Assembly (NCBI GenBank): GCA_012837765.1 | Contig: DUQO01000070.1 | Span: 1 to 37,579, forward strand | Source: Mollicutes bacterium | GTDB lineage: Bacteria > Bacillota_I > Bacilli_A > RF39 > UBA660 | Length of the DNA stretch: 37,579 bases | Reading direction: 5' to 3' | In this document: piece after piece, positions 26,222 through 32,680 of the stretch | Position numbering within the stretch: position 1 is the stretch's first letter | Layout of the letters: each line of letters begins with the position of its first letter | Notes under the pieces: generated by a model | The model's database searches: none | Told to the model about the DNA's origin: nothing | The model's input: the letters and a program-made list of their open reading frames with translations, nothing else | Made by a program: the position numbers and the translations under genes

Positions 26222-26250
26222 ATTATATCACTGGTGTGTAAAGAGTGCAA
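26222..26250 (-). promoter_or_regulatory. Sigma-A extended -10 promoter for rpsU-murE-yqeY
   Basis: On the minus strand TTGCAC (26245-26250), 17 bases ending in TGA, and TATAAT (26222-26227). It lies between the bacteriocin terminator and rpsU. Confidence 0.8.
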
Positions 26251-26280
26251 GTGTAAACTTTACCTTTTTCTTACTTATAT

Positions 26281-26308
26281 GTAAAAAAGAGTTGTTAACT
26301 CTTTTTAC
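26281..26308 (-). terminator. Terminator of the bacteriocin operon
   Basis: A stem GTAAAAAGAGTT / AACTCTTTTTTAC with a three-base loop and a T6 run on the minus strand, six bases after the stop of the second peptide gene. Confidence 0.85.
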
Positions 26309-26313
26309 AGTAT

Positions 26314-26475
26314 TTAAAGCTTACATATTGAATTTGATGTAATACGTCTAATAGCATTTCCCAGTGATCTTCCTATATCAAGAAGAGTATTCATTCCCCT
26401 TACAAATGCATTAATGAGTGTCCCTGATATAGATCCTCCTCTTACGTTCATCAATTCTATATTATCTAATTCCAT
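26314..26475 (-). CDS. Putative two-peptide bacteriocin precursor, peptide B (53 aa)
   Basis: Not previously recognised by me as a known peptide. The ATG at 26475 has a perfect AGGAGG five bases upstream. The precursor starts MELDNIELMNVRGG, a 14-residue double-glycine leader with the hydrophobic spacing seen in PCAT substrates. The predicted mature part has 39 residues, starting SISGTLINAFVRGM and ending NSICKL. It is cationic and amphipathic and has a GxxxG motif (GRSLG) and one Cys two residues from the end. It follows peptide A by nine bases and is followed by a terminator. The pairing with A, both with GxxxG motifs, fits class IIb bacteriocins. It could instead be an immunity or signal peptide, though the GG leader argues for export. 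Confidence 0.82.
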   Translation of the reverse strand: MELDNIELMNVRGGSISGTLINAFVRGMNTLLDIGRSLGNAIRRITSNSICKL

Positions 26476-26484
26476 CACTACCTC

Positions 26485-26622
26485 CTATTTATTACATTTT
26501 AACGGTCTTACATAGCCATCAATAACACCAATAAGAAAAGTAACTAGACTTCCTATTGCTATCCATAATCCAAAACCACCACCATAAATATTATTTAATT
26601 CTTTATCATCAATTAAAATCAT
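26485..26622 (-). CDS. Putative two-peptide bacteriocin precursor, peptide A (45 aa)
   Basis: The ATG at 26622 overlaps the TGA of the transporter gene (ATGA), with AAAGGGTGG as Shine-Dalgarno in the transporter's last codons. The leader is MILIDDKELNNIYGG, with the ELxxIxGG pattern of double-glycine leaders. The mature part has 30 residues: GFGLWIAIGSLVTFLIG, then VIDGYVRPLKCNK. It is strongly hydrophobic in the middle, with GVIDG as a GxxxG motif and a C-terminal RPLKC tail that resembles lactobin/cerein-type class IIb peptides. A single Cys lies three residues from the end, as in peptide B. The ABC peptidase directly upstream has the activity needed to cut after GG. Confidence 0.88.
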   Translation of the reverse strand: MILIDDKELNNIYGGGFGLWIAIGSLVTFLIGVIDGYVRPLKCNK

Positions 26623-28691
26623 GCTTCCACCCTTTCTTCTTTTATTTTTTTAAGATCATCAAGCAAAATCACCTTATCGTATAAATAAGCATTATCTAAA
26701 CGATGTGATATAACAATAATCGTCTTTGAAGAGTAATTTGAAAAAATGTTTTTTAATACTTTATTTTCTAATGAAACACTCATTTCATTCATACTTTCAT
26801 CAAATATGAAAACACAACTATCTTTTAACAATGCTCTTGCTATCATAATTCTTTGCTTCTCACCACCAGATAAATTAGCCCCGTCTTCTTCAATTAATGT
26901 GTGATAATCTAAGTTTCGTTTTTTTAGTATTTCGTCAGCACAAGTTAAACCTATAACATAATCAATATTTTTATCACTTATATTACGATTTAATTTAATG
27001 TTATTATAAAATGAATCTTTAAATAAAGTTTCATTTTGTGAAACATAACAGATGCTATTTCTAATTAAATTAACAGGATAAAAAGACATATCATTTTCGT
27101 TAATATATAGTTGATTTTTTTCCACATCAAGGTGCCGCATTATTATTTTAGCTATAGTGGATTTTCCACAACCTGATGTACCTGTAATCATAACTTTTTC
27201 ACCCTTATTAATTTGCAAATCAATTCCTTTAATAACATTATCCAATCCATTATAAGAATAACTCAATTGATTAAGTTTTATATTGTTAATTTCTATTTTT
27301 TCTGTTGTTTCTTCATTTTCTTTCACATCAAAGAGCTCACTTATTCTTACTAAAGCACTCATAGATGCTCTAAGTAAAGGTTCAATATCAAAGATATTTT
27401 TTAATGGTTCAACAAAAAAGTTCAAGAAGAAAATAAATAAAATTAATTCGCTAACTGATAAAACTTCGAATGAAATAAAGATACTTCCTAAAAAGAATAT
27501 TAGCAAAAGACCTATACCTAATATGTAATCTTTAATCATCTTTATAAAATTATATTTTTTATAAAAAGCATAATTATTATTTATAAAGTTATCATATTTT
27601 TGCATTACTTTATTATATTGTTCTTTTTCAATACCTAAATTTTTTATAGTATTTATTCCTTTTATTGTTTCGATAAAAGATGATGTTACAATCGCTTCTT
27701 CCTCTTGACTTTGTATAACATAATATTTAACCCACTTATTATAAATAATTACAACACTTCCATATAAACCCAACATTAATATGACTATTAAAAATAATTT
27801 TATGTTTATTATACACATTACAATCATCGAACCTATTACAAGTACTAAATCAATTAGTAGTATAGTTGCTGACCTACTTATAAGTTCCTTAACGTAACTT
27901 AAATCATTAAGACGAGATACTATATCACCGGTTTCTCTTGAATTAAAATATCTTATAGGAAGTAATAAAAGATGTTTAAAAGTACTTTCCATCATTCTTT
28001 TTTCTATATTATGATTTACATTTAATAACAATTGACCTCTAACATAATCAATTATTGTTTTAATAATCAATACAATTATAAAAAAGATAAATAATGGTAG
28101 TTTAGAGTTTAATGATGAACTATAATCATCAACTACTACTTTAAAATAAAAAGTACTTATAATGTTAAAAACAGTATATAAAATGGATAGTATAAAAATA
28201 AGGAAAAACTTTTTACGATGTGGCTTGATTATTTGATTAACTATTCTTCTGATTTTTTTTAGGGATTTTATATTATCAATTTTTCTAATTGGGTGAAGTG
28301 TAATAACAACGCGAGTCCAAACTTGGTTAAAGTCGTCAAAGGTATATTTTTTATAACCAAAAGCTGGATCTGCAATAATAATTGTTTTGTTTTTTATATC
28401 TATTTTATCAATCACCACAAAATGGTGATATATTTTATCTATAATAATATGTGCTATGTCAAATGCTTTTAATTTGCTACATTCATTATATTTATAACCT
28501 CTCGCATCAAACCCTACATTTTCAGCTGCTTTTATAAGGTTAAAAGCAGTTGTTCCATTTCTATCTGTCTTCATCATTTCACGTAGTCGTTCTAAAGAAC
28601 TATTACCACCATAATGCCTCATTACCATCAATAGACAAGCTGCCCCACAATCTCTTAAATTTTCTTGTCTAACAAATTTCCTTTTAAACAT
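26619..28691 (-). CDS. Peptidase-containing ABC transporter (bacteriocin processing/export)
   Basis: A 690-residue PCAT that cuts double-glycine leaders and exports the mature peptides. The C39 peptidase domain (about 1-135) has Q9 and C15 in QENLRDCGAAC, H90 in YHHFVVID, and D108 in ADPAFG, a complete catalytic set. The membrane domain (about 155-430) has six spans and contains YFNSRETGDIVSRLND. The ATPase domain has Walker A GTSGCGKST, signature LSGGEKQR, and Walker B CVFIFDESM. The ATG at 28691 follows GAGGAGGTGA. The two peptide genes follow directly and overlap its stop, which identifies its substrates. No HlyD-like accessory gene, kinase-regulator pair or modification enzyme is adjacent. 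Confidence 0.95.
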   Translation of the reverse strand: MFKRKFVRQENLRDCGAACLLMVMRHYGGNSSLERLREMMKTDRNGTTAFNLIKAAENVGFDARGYKYNECSKLKAFDIAHIIIDKIYHHFVVIDKIDIKNKTIIIADPAFGYKKYTFDDFNQVWTRVVITLHPIRKIDNIKSLKKIRRIVNQIIKPHRKKFFLIFILSILYTVFNIISTFYFKVVVDDYSSSLNSKLPLFIFFIIVLIIKTIIDYVRGQLLLNVNHNIEKRMMESTFKHLLLLPIRYFNSRETGDIVSRLNDLSYVKELISRSATILLIDLVLVIGSMIVMCIINIKLFLIVILMLGLYGSVVIIYNKWVKYYVIQSQEEEAIVTSSFIETIKGINTIKNLGIEKEQYNKVMQKYDNFINNNYAFYKKYNFIKMIKDYILGIGLLLIFFLGSIFISFEVLSVSELILFIFFLNFFVEPLKNIFDIEPLLRASMSALVRISELFDVKENEETTEKIEINNIKLNQLSYSYNGLDNVIKGIDLQINKGEKVMITGTSGCGKSTIAKIIMRHLDVEKNQLYINENDMSFYPVNLIRNSICYVSQNETLFKDSFYNNIKLNRNISDKNIDYVIGLTCADEILKKRNLDYHTLIEEDGANLSGGEKQRIMIARALLKDSCVFIFDESMNEMSVSLENKVLKNIFSNYSSKTIIVISHRLDNAYLYDKVILLDDLKKIKEERVEA

Positions 28692-28726
28692 CTTCTCACC
28701 TCCTCATGTATATTTTTCTATAAAAC

Positions 28727-28755
28727 ATTTTATTTTCCTCTATTTTGTCACTCAA
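28727..28755 (-). promoter_or_regulatory. Sigma-A promoter of the bacteriocin operon
   Basis: On the minus strand TTGAGT (28750-28755), 17 bases, TAAAAT (28727-28732), about 36 bases before the transporter ATG. No clear operator repeat is seen, so expression may be constitutive or controlled elsewhere. Confidence 0.6.
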
Positions 28756-28768
28756 TTTTATAATTGAT

Positions 28769-28797
28769 AAAAAAAGTTATGTTTAAACATAACTTTT
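28769..28797 (-). terminator. Terminator after the superoxide reductase gene
   Basis: Stem AAAGTTATG/CATAACTTT (28773-28781 and 28788-28796), a six-base loop and a T-run on the minus strand. The stem begins within the TAA stop codon. It isolates the bacteriocin operon from the gene upstream. Confidence 0.85.
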
Positions 28798-29179
28798 AAC
28801 TTTTTACATATACGTTTTTCCATAATCCATGAATATTACAATATTCATATACTTCTAGTGTTTTAAAATCTTCATCTATTTTAAAAATTGCTTTAGGCTC
28901 ATCGCCTGGTTTTAATTTAATTTTTTTAACTTTATTATTGTATAAAAGTACAATCCATTCGATGTAGTGTTTTTCTTCCATAGGATGTAAAATACTTCCT
29001 ACTTCTACAAAAACTTCATTGTCAACTACTTTTATTTCAGGCAAATGTTTTTCATTTCCTTCATCTGTTGTGTTAGGAAGCATTTTTTCCATCGGCTCAC
29101 CACAACAAACTAATTCCCCACCGCCATTTTTTACAAGTTCTACAATATTTCCACAGATATTACATTTGAAGAAGTGCAT
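28796..29179 (-). CDS. dfx: Desulfoferrodoxin (superoxide reductase)
   Basis: Reduces superoxide to peroxide without making oxygen, typical of anaerobes. The N-terminal desulforedoxin domain has a rubredoxin-like Fe centre: CNIC and a CC pair (VCCGEPM). The C-terminal catalytic domain has the Fe ligands in HPMEEKHYIEWI and CNIHG. The first His ligand is expected in the segment EGNEKHLP. I chose ATG 29179 (MHFFKCNICG), since the AGGTGGTGAGG preceding it is the Shine-Dalgarno; a GTG at 29197 lies just before that. Length 127. It has its own promoter and terminator. Confidence 0.93.
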   Translation of the reverse strand: MHFFKCNICGNIVELVKNGGGELVCCGEPMEKMLPNTTDEGNEKHLPEIKVVDNEVFVEVGSILHPMEEKHYIEWIVLLYNNKVKKIKLKPGDEPKAIFKIDEDFKTLEVYEYCNIHGLWKNVYVKS

Positions 29180-29204
29180 TACCTCACCACCTTTCACTAC
29201 TTTA

Positions 29205-29233
29205 ATTATATTAAATATAATATATAATTACAA
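29205..29233 (-). promoter_or_regulatory. Sigma-A promoter for the superoxide reductase gene
   Basis: TTGTAA (29228-29233), a 17-base AT-only spacer, and TATAAT (29205-29210) on the minus strand. The region is very AT-rich, so chance matches are more likely here. Confidence 0.55.
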
Positions 29234-29314
29234 TTAAAACTTATTTTATTTGATGGCGTCTTGTAATACTCTATATTTTGACAACTTTATTACTCTTTTT
29301 AGTTAGCTACACTA

Positions 29315-30121
29315 TCATTCACTATATCTTTTGCTTAAATATCTTATAGCAACAATACCAAGTATAAATGTAATTATTGATAAAAGGATATCTAAACCTA
29401 ATGGAAGTCCTGGAAACACTTCAATAATAGAACCTATTACAAAACCTAGAATCATCATATATGTTGGTCTTGGCTTTTTATTTAGAAAGTCTTCTAATAC
29501 TTTGGTTGTAGCAATAACACCGATAAAAGCTCCAAGAGATATTGGAATCAAATAATTGATTTCTAAATTGTTAATAGCTTTTAGTGTTATATCATAAAGT
29601 CCCAATACTAGTAACATAAACGAGGTGCTAATGCCTGGTAGAATTAATGCTACAGCAATAATTATACCAGCTAATACTAAAAAGATAAATTGTAATAGTC
29701 CTTTAGAAGATGCTAGATCTACTAACGTTCCTTTATACAAAGACATTATTAGAATAATTAAAAAACCAATCACTAGATATAGCCAATCATTTTTTGCCTT
29801 TGAACCATCAATTGCTTTTTTATAGAGTACAGGTATACCTCCTATAATAAGGCCTAAAAACAAGTAAATCATTGGCACCTTAAATTTATCAAGACCATAC
29901 TCTATTACTCTTCCAAACAAACCTATACCTACTATACCACCTAATCCTACTGTTAAAAGAAAGATGGTATTTTTTTTAACATCTTTAAAAAACGAACTAA
30001 TCGAATGAATCATTTCATCATAAAGTCCTAAAATAATAGCCATTGTCCCACCACTTACGCCGGGCACTAACATTGCTATTCCTATTACTATTCCTTTTAT
30101 AAAATTAATTGCTTTCTTCAT
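29315..30121 (-). CDS. popT: DUF368 membrane protein (PopT-type polyprenyl-phosphate transporter)
   Basis: Polytopic membrane protein of 268 residues. It has the two family repeats, IAMLVPGVSGGTMAIILGLYD near the N-terminus (read as MLVPGVSGGTMA) and ALILPGISTSFMLLVLGLYD in the middle, each with a re-entrant PG[V/I]S loop. DUF368 proteins have been linked to flipping undecaprenyl phosphate back to the inner leaflet for reuse in wall synthesis. The ATG at 30121 follows AAGAGGA. It appears to share an operon with the two small genes and the PAP2 phosphatase upstream, which fits lipid-carrier recycling. Confidence 0.9.
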   Translation of the reverse strand: MKKAINFIKGIVIGIAMLVPGVSGGTMAIILGLYDEMIHSISSFFKDVKKNTIFLLTVGLGGIVGIGLFGRVIEYGLDKFKVPMIYLFLGLIIGGIPVLYKKAIDGSKAKNDWLYLVIGFLIILIMSLYKGTLVDLASSKGLLQFIFLVLAGIIIAVALILPGISTSFMLLVLGLYDITLKAINNLEINYLIPISLGAFIGVIATTKVLEDFLNKKPRPTYMMILGFVIGSIIEVFPGLPLGLDILLSIITFILGIVAIRYLSKRYSE

Positions 30122-30157
30122 ACATTCCTCTTACTTTACAGCTTTTTTGTAATAATT

Positions 30158-30355
30158 TTATTTGGTACTCTTTTGTCTTTTTTTATTTTTTGATAGCACC
30201 TTTTCTTCTTGAACGCTCATTTCAAGGTCATATGTTAAATTTCTATTGCCTGTTACAATAGCATATAATCTAGCCTTTTTTGAATTTAAAAGGCCAGAAT
30301 GATGACTTTGTTCAAATTCTTCATCATTAGTTGCTATAGACTTTCTCCTTTGCAT
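30158..30355 (-). CDS. Small hypothetical protein, up to 65 aa
   Basis: Not recognised. Highly charged and soluble, with SHHSGLLNSKKARLYAIV in the middle, an acidic patch before it, and a Lys-rich end (KNKKRQKSTK). The ATG at 30355 directly follows the stop of the 20-residue gene (TAAATG), so it could start by translational coupling. However, a good AAAGGAGA lies just after this ATG. From that site the best-spaced in-frame triplet is ATA at 30337, which would give a protein starting (M)ATNDEEFEQ. I keep the longer form and note the doubt. Confidence 0.6.
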   Translation of the reverse strand: MQRRKSIATNDEEFEQSHHSGLLNSKKARLYAIVTGNRNLTYDLEMSVQEEKVLSKNKKRQKSTK

Positions 30356-30418
30356 TTACATTTTTAAAAAATCGACGTAATTATAAATGCTGTTAAATTG
30401 ATTGTTAGTTTCTTTCAT
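30356..30418 (-). CDS. Very small ORF, 20 aa
   Basis: ATG at 30418, preceded by a strong GGGAGGG four bases upstream, then 20 codons (MKETNNQFNS...VDFLKM) and TAA. It starts 24 bases after the PAP2 stop and ends directly against the next gene's ATG. It is polar with aromatic residues (IYNYVDF) and lacks a membrane span. It may be a real microprotein or a leader ORF that couples translation to the 65-residue gene. Confidence 0.55.
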   Translation of the reverse strand: MKETNNQFNSIYNYVDFLKM

Positions 30419-30441
30419 TTTACCCTCCCTATATGAAATAA

Positions 30442-31056
30442 TTATTTATTATTTTTCCATTTTTCAAACATATTAAATATAATTATTGAAACACTAAATC
30501 CTATTGCCCATCCTGCTAACACATCAGTTACATAATGAACTCCTAAATAAATGCGGCTAAATCCAATTATTAAGGGACTAGCTATACATATTATAGATAT
30601 AATTGCTTTAGTTTTTTTATTACTTATATTTTTTCTAGTTAATAGAAAGATCATAGTATAAAAAGCCATATTTACCATTGCATGTCCACTTGGGAAACTA
30701 TAATAAGACTCAGATATCAATTGAAGTACATTAGGGCGTTGCCTTGCAAACACAGTTTTTAATACAATGTTTAAAAAAGCAGCTGTTGCGACAGAGGTTG
30801 TAACTGGTAAGGCAAAAGTTTTTCTTAATTTAGGAAACAAGAAAAAACTTAAACATAAAATTATGACGGCTGCGGTACTACCACTTTCTGTTGCAAGACG
30901 CATAAATAATGTGCGATTTGGATTCATCTTTTTAGATACAACATCATAAAACCACGAATCAATTGCTGTAACAATCTCATTATTGATAAAAAGTGCAATG
31001 ACACATATCAACAATGTTAAAATGATGGCAATACTAAAATATTTTTTACTTTTCAT
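30442..31056 (-). CDS. PAP2-family membrane phosphatase (likely undecaprenyl-diphosphatase)
   Basis: A 204-residue phosphatase with five to six membrane spans. The three acid-phosphatase motifs are intact: KTVFARQRP, SFPSGHAM and SRIYLGVHYVTD. Gram-positive members such as BcrC dephosphorylate undecaprenyl pyrophosphate on the outer face; others act on phosphatidylglycerol phosphate. The nearby DUF368 transporter favours the first role. The ATG at 31056 follows CGAGGA. It is the first gene of the likely four-gene unit. Confidence 0.85.
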   Translation of the reverse strand: MKSKKYFSIAIILTLLICVIALFINNEIVTAIDSWFYDVVSKKMNPNRTLFMRLATESGSTAAVIILCLSFFLFPKLRKTFALPVTTSVATAAFLNIVLKTVFARQRPNVLQLISESYYSFPSGHAMVNMAFYTMIFLLTRKNISNKKTKAIISIICIASPLIIGFSRIYLGVHYVTDVLAGWAIGFSVSIIIFNMFEKWKNNK

Positions 31057-31075
31057 GTTATTTTCCTCGTATAAT

Positions 31076-31104
31076 ATTATAGCATGTATAAGTATATAAA
31101 AAAA
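31076..31104 (-). promoter_or_regulatory. Extended -10 promoter for the PAP2 operon
   Basis: Minus-strand TGCTATAAT (31076-31084) is a full extended -10, with only a T-rich -35 region 17 bases upstream, inside the T-run of the tRNA terminator. Confidence 0.5.
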
Positions 31105-31107
31105 GAA

Positions 31108-31129
31108 AAATCTACACGAGTGTAGATTT
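31108..31129 (-). terminator. Terminator after tRNA-Arg
   Basis: An 8-bp stem AATCTACA/TGTAGATT (31109-31116 and 31121-31128) with a tetraloop, followed by a T-rich run on the minus strand. Confidence 0.85.
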
Positions 31130-31139
31130 AATTTTCATA

Positions 31140-31216
<77 letters not shown>

Positions 31217-31244
31217 AAAAAGTATGTCCTTTTGGGGACATACT
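31217..31244 (-). terminator. Terminator after gerM
   Basis: A 9-bp stem AGTATGTCC/GGACATACT (31221-31229, 31236-31244) with a six-base loop and TTTT after it on the minus strand, between the gerM stop and tRNA-Arg. Confidence 0.75.
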
Positions 31245-31266
31245 GATTATACAACAAACTTTTTTT

Positions 31267-32223
31267 TTATTCAATACTTCTTAAGACACTTTTTTCTATT
31301 TCTTCATTTTCAACCATAAAAATGACCTCTTTTACGTCGTAATTATCACTTACAGATAATGCAATTGAATATATTACCTCTTCTAGTATTTTTTTGTTTT
31401 TCAAATCATCTAAAATATAACTATTAAAATTCAATAGAATTTTATCAGCTCCAACTTCATAATTTAAGAGTTTTGCGTTTGCATTTATAAAACTCATTAA
31501 ATTAGTCTCATATGATGGACCACTTATCAATTCATCAATTATTATTTTTATTTTGTCTCGTGAATCATTTATATATTTTGTGACAGGAACATAATAATAA
31601 TTTTCATCATGTTTGTTTATATAATATATGGTAACTCCTTGAATATCAACTAATGAATCTATATCGTAAATTTTATTAACTCCAAAGTTTCTTCTTAATA
31701 AAGCAGGTAATCTTTTATTTGTTTGTGGAAGCTTTGTTAATATTTGTCCATCAATATATATGATAACTCCTTTTACATCATCTATGCTAGTTAAACTGTA
31801 CGTAATAGCTTCTATTATTTTTTCTTCCATTTCCTTGTTAACATCTAACAAACTTTTTGAAAAATTTATTTTAGCTGTACCATCAGCGAATTCAACACTA
31901 ATAATCTTAGTATCACTAGGTATTAAAGCTCTAAAACCATTAGGTACAAGACTTTCCTTTTTACCATCAATAATCATTATTTCTAGCATTTCTCTTATTT
32001 TATCAGTTGTTTTTTTGCCATTTAGTACAACTGTTGCTCTTCCAATAAAATTGTTGGCATCTAACAAGTATATTTCACTTGTCTGATTATTACTTACATA
32101 TTCTACTTCTTGTTTTAAATTTAATTCATAATTTTGTTCCTTTGGAAAAATGGAAAAAAGTAATAATAATAGAAGTATAACACTAGCTAAAGCAATTCTT
32201 TTAAAAGCAGAATTTTTAATCAT
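31267..32223 (-). CDS. gerM: Sporulation/germination protein GerM
   Basis: Extracytoplasmic protein with two GerMN domains, needed in Bacillus for engulfment-stage complex assembly and later germination. It has a basic start and signal anchor (about residues 7-24), a first GerMN domain (about 45-165, with ALIPSDTKIISVEFADGTAKINF seen in part as VEFADGTAKINF), and a second (about 190-310, with ILLNFNSYILDD). I chose ATG 32223 with GGGTGG upstream; a GTG nine bases earlier lies within that site. A sigma-E-like promoter (32242-32269) is upstream. GerM neighbours gerE, as in the Bacillus gerE-racE-gerM region. Confidence 0.88.
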   Translation of the reverse strand: MIKNSAFKRIALASVILLLLLLFSIFPKEQNYELNLKQEVEYVSNNQTSEIYLLDANNFIGRATVVLNGKKTTDKIREMLEIMIIDGKKESLVPNGFRALIPSDTKIISVEFADGTAKINFSKSLLDVNKEMEEKIIEAITYSLTSIDDVKGVIIYIDGQILTKLPQTNKRLPALLRRNFGVNKIYDIDSLVDIQGVTIYYINKHDENYYYVPVTKYINDSRDKIKIIIDELISGPSYETNLMSFINANAKLLNYEVGADKILLNFNSYILDDLKNKKILEEVIYSIALSVSDNYDVKEVIFMVENEEIEKSVLRSIE

Positions 32224-32241
32224 AAGCACCACCCTTAGTTA

Positions 32242-32269
32242 ATAATATGTTGTTATTTTGAAATAATTA
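32242..32269 (-). promoter_or_regulatory. Candidate sigma-E promoter for gerM
   Basis: Minus-strand -10 CATATTAT (32242-32249), a 13-base spacer and -35 TAATTAT (32263-32269). The -10 keeps the CATA of the sigma-E consensus (kmATATT/CATACAaT) and is identical to the one before spoIIIAH. The -35 matches 5 of 7. Confidence 0.45.
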
Positions 32270-32296
32270 AAAAAAAGTCACGTTGATGTGACTTTT
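32269..32296 (-). terminator. Terminator after gerE
   Basis: A 9-bp stem AAAAGTCAC/GTGACTTTT (32273-32281 and 32288-32296) with a T-run on the minus strand. The stem includes the last two bases of the gerE stop codon. Confidence 0.88.
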
Positions 32297-32501
32297 ATAT
32301 TGTAATTTCTCCTAACTTTATTAATTCGACAACAGCTTGCGCTCTACCTTTGACGCCTAATTTTTGCATAGCATTAGAAATGTGATTTCTAATAGTTTTT
32401 TCACTTATATTTAAAAACAAGGCTATATCTTTGGTTGATTTATTCTTCACTAGTAACTCAAATATTTCCTTTTCTCTTTTCGTTAGAATTCCTTTTCTCA
32501 T
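32295..32501 (-). CDS. gerE: Spore development transcription factor GerE
   Basis: Small LuxR-type regulator consisting of only a helix-turn-helix domain, 68 residues (Bacillus GerE has 74). The sequence LTKREKEIFELLVKNKSTKD, then ISEKTIRNHISNAMQKLGVKG and QAVVELIKLGE, is very close to Bacillus GerE as I recall it, far beyond general LuxR similarity. GerE controls late coat genes in the mother cell with sigma-K. I chose ATG 32501, with GAGG seven bases upstream. A sigma-E/K-type promoter lies at 32551-32578. Confidence 0.93.
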   Translation of the reverse strand: MRKGILTKREKEIFELLVKNKSTKDIALFLNISEKTIRNHISNAMQKLGVKGRAQAVVELIKLGEITI

Positions 32502-32550
32502 CTTAATCCTCACTTTCCAAAGTAAGAGGTGGTTTATATTTATTCATAAT

Positions 32551-32578
32551 ATTGTATGTTGATTCTCTAATTAAGTGA
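32551..32578 (-). promoter_or_regulatory. Candidate sigma-K/sigma-E promoter for gerE
   Basis: On the minus strand CATACAATA (32551-32559) matches the sigma-K -10 CATAnnnTA and also the sigma-E -10 CATACAaT. A CAC (32576-32578) lies 16 bases upstream, as expected for the AC of a sigma-K -35. Bacillus gerE is sigma-K dependent. Confidence 0.6.
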
Positions 32579-32653
32579 GTCTTTGCTTAAAGATTTTTTG
32601 TATATAAACTTAAATCGACAATGTTAATAAACAAGCCTATTATGTAATCTTTC

Positions 32654-32680
32654 ATAAAAAAATGCTAGATATCTAGCATT
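32654..32680 (-). terminator. Terminator after spoIIIAH
   Basis: A perfect palindromic stem AATGCTAG/CTAGCATT (32661-32668, 32673-32680) followed by a T7 run on the minus strand. The stem includes two bases of the spoIIIAH stop codon. Confidence 0.9.

Noticed and set aside
26619-28691. Lanthipeptide (LanT) or quorum-pheromone exporter
   Set aside because: The precursors have one Cys each and few Ser/Thr clusters, and no lanthionine synthase is next to them. No histidine kinase/response regulator pair is adjacent, so a bacteriocin is the simpler reading.
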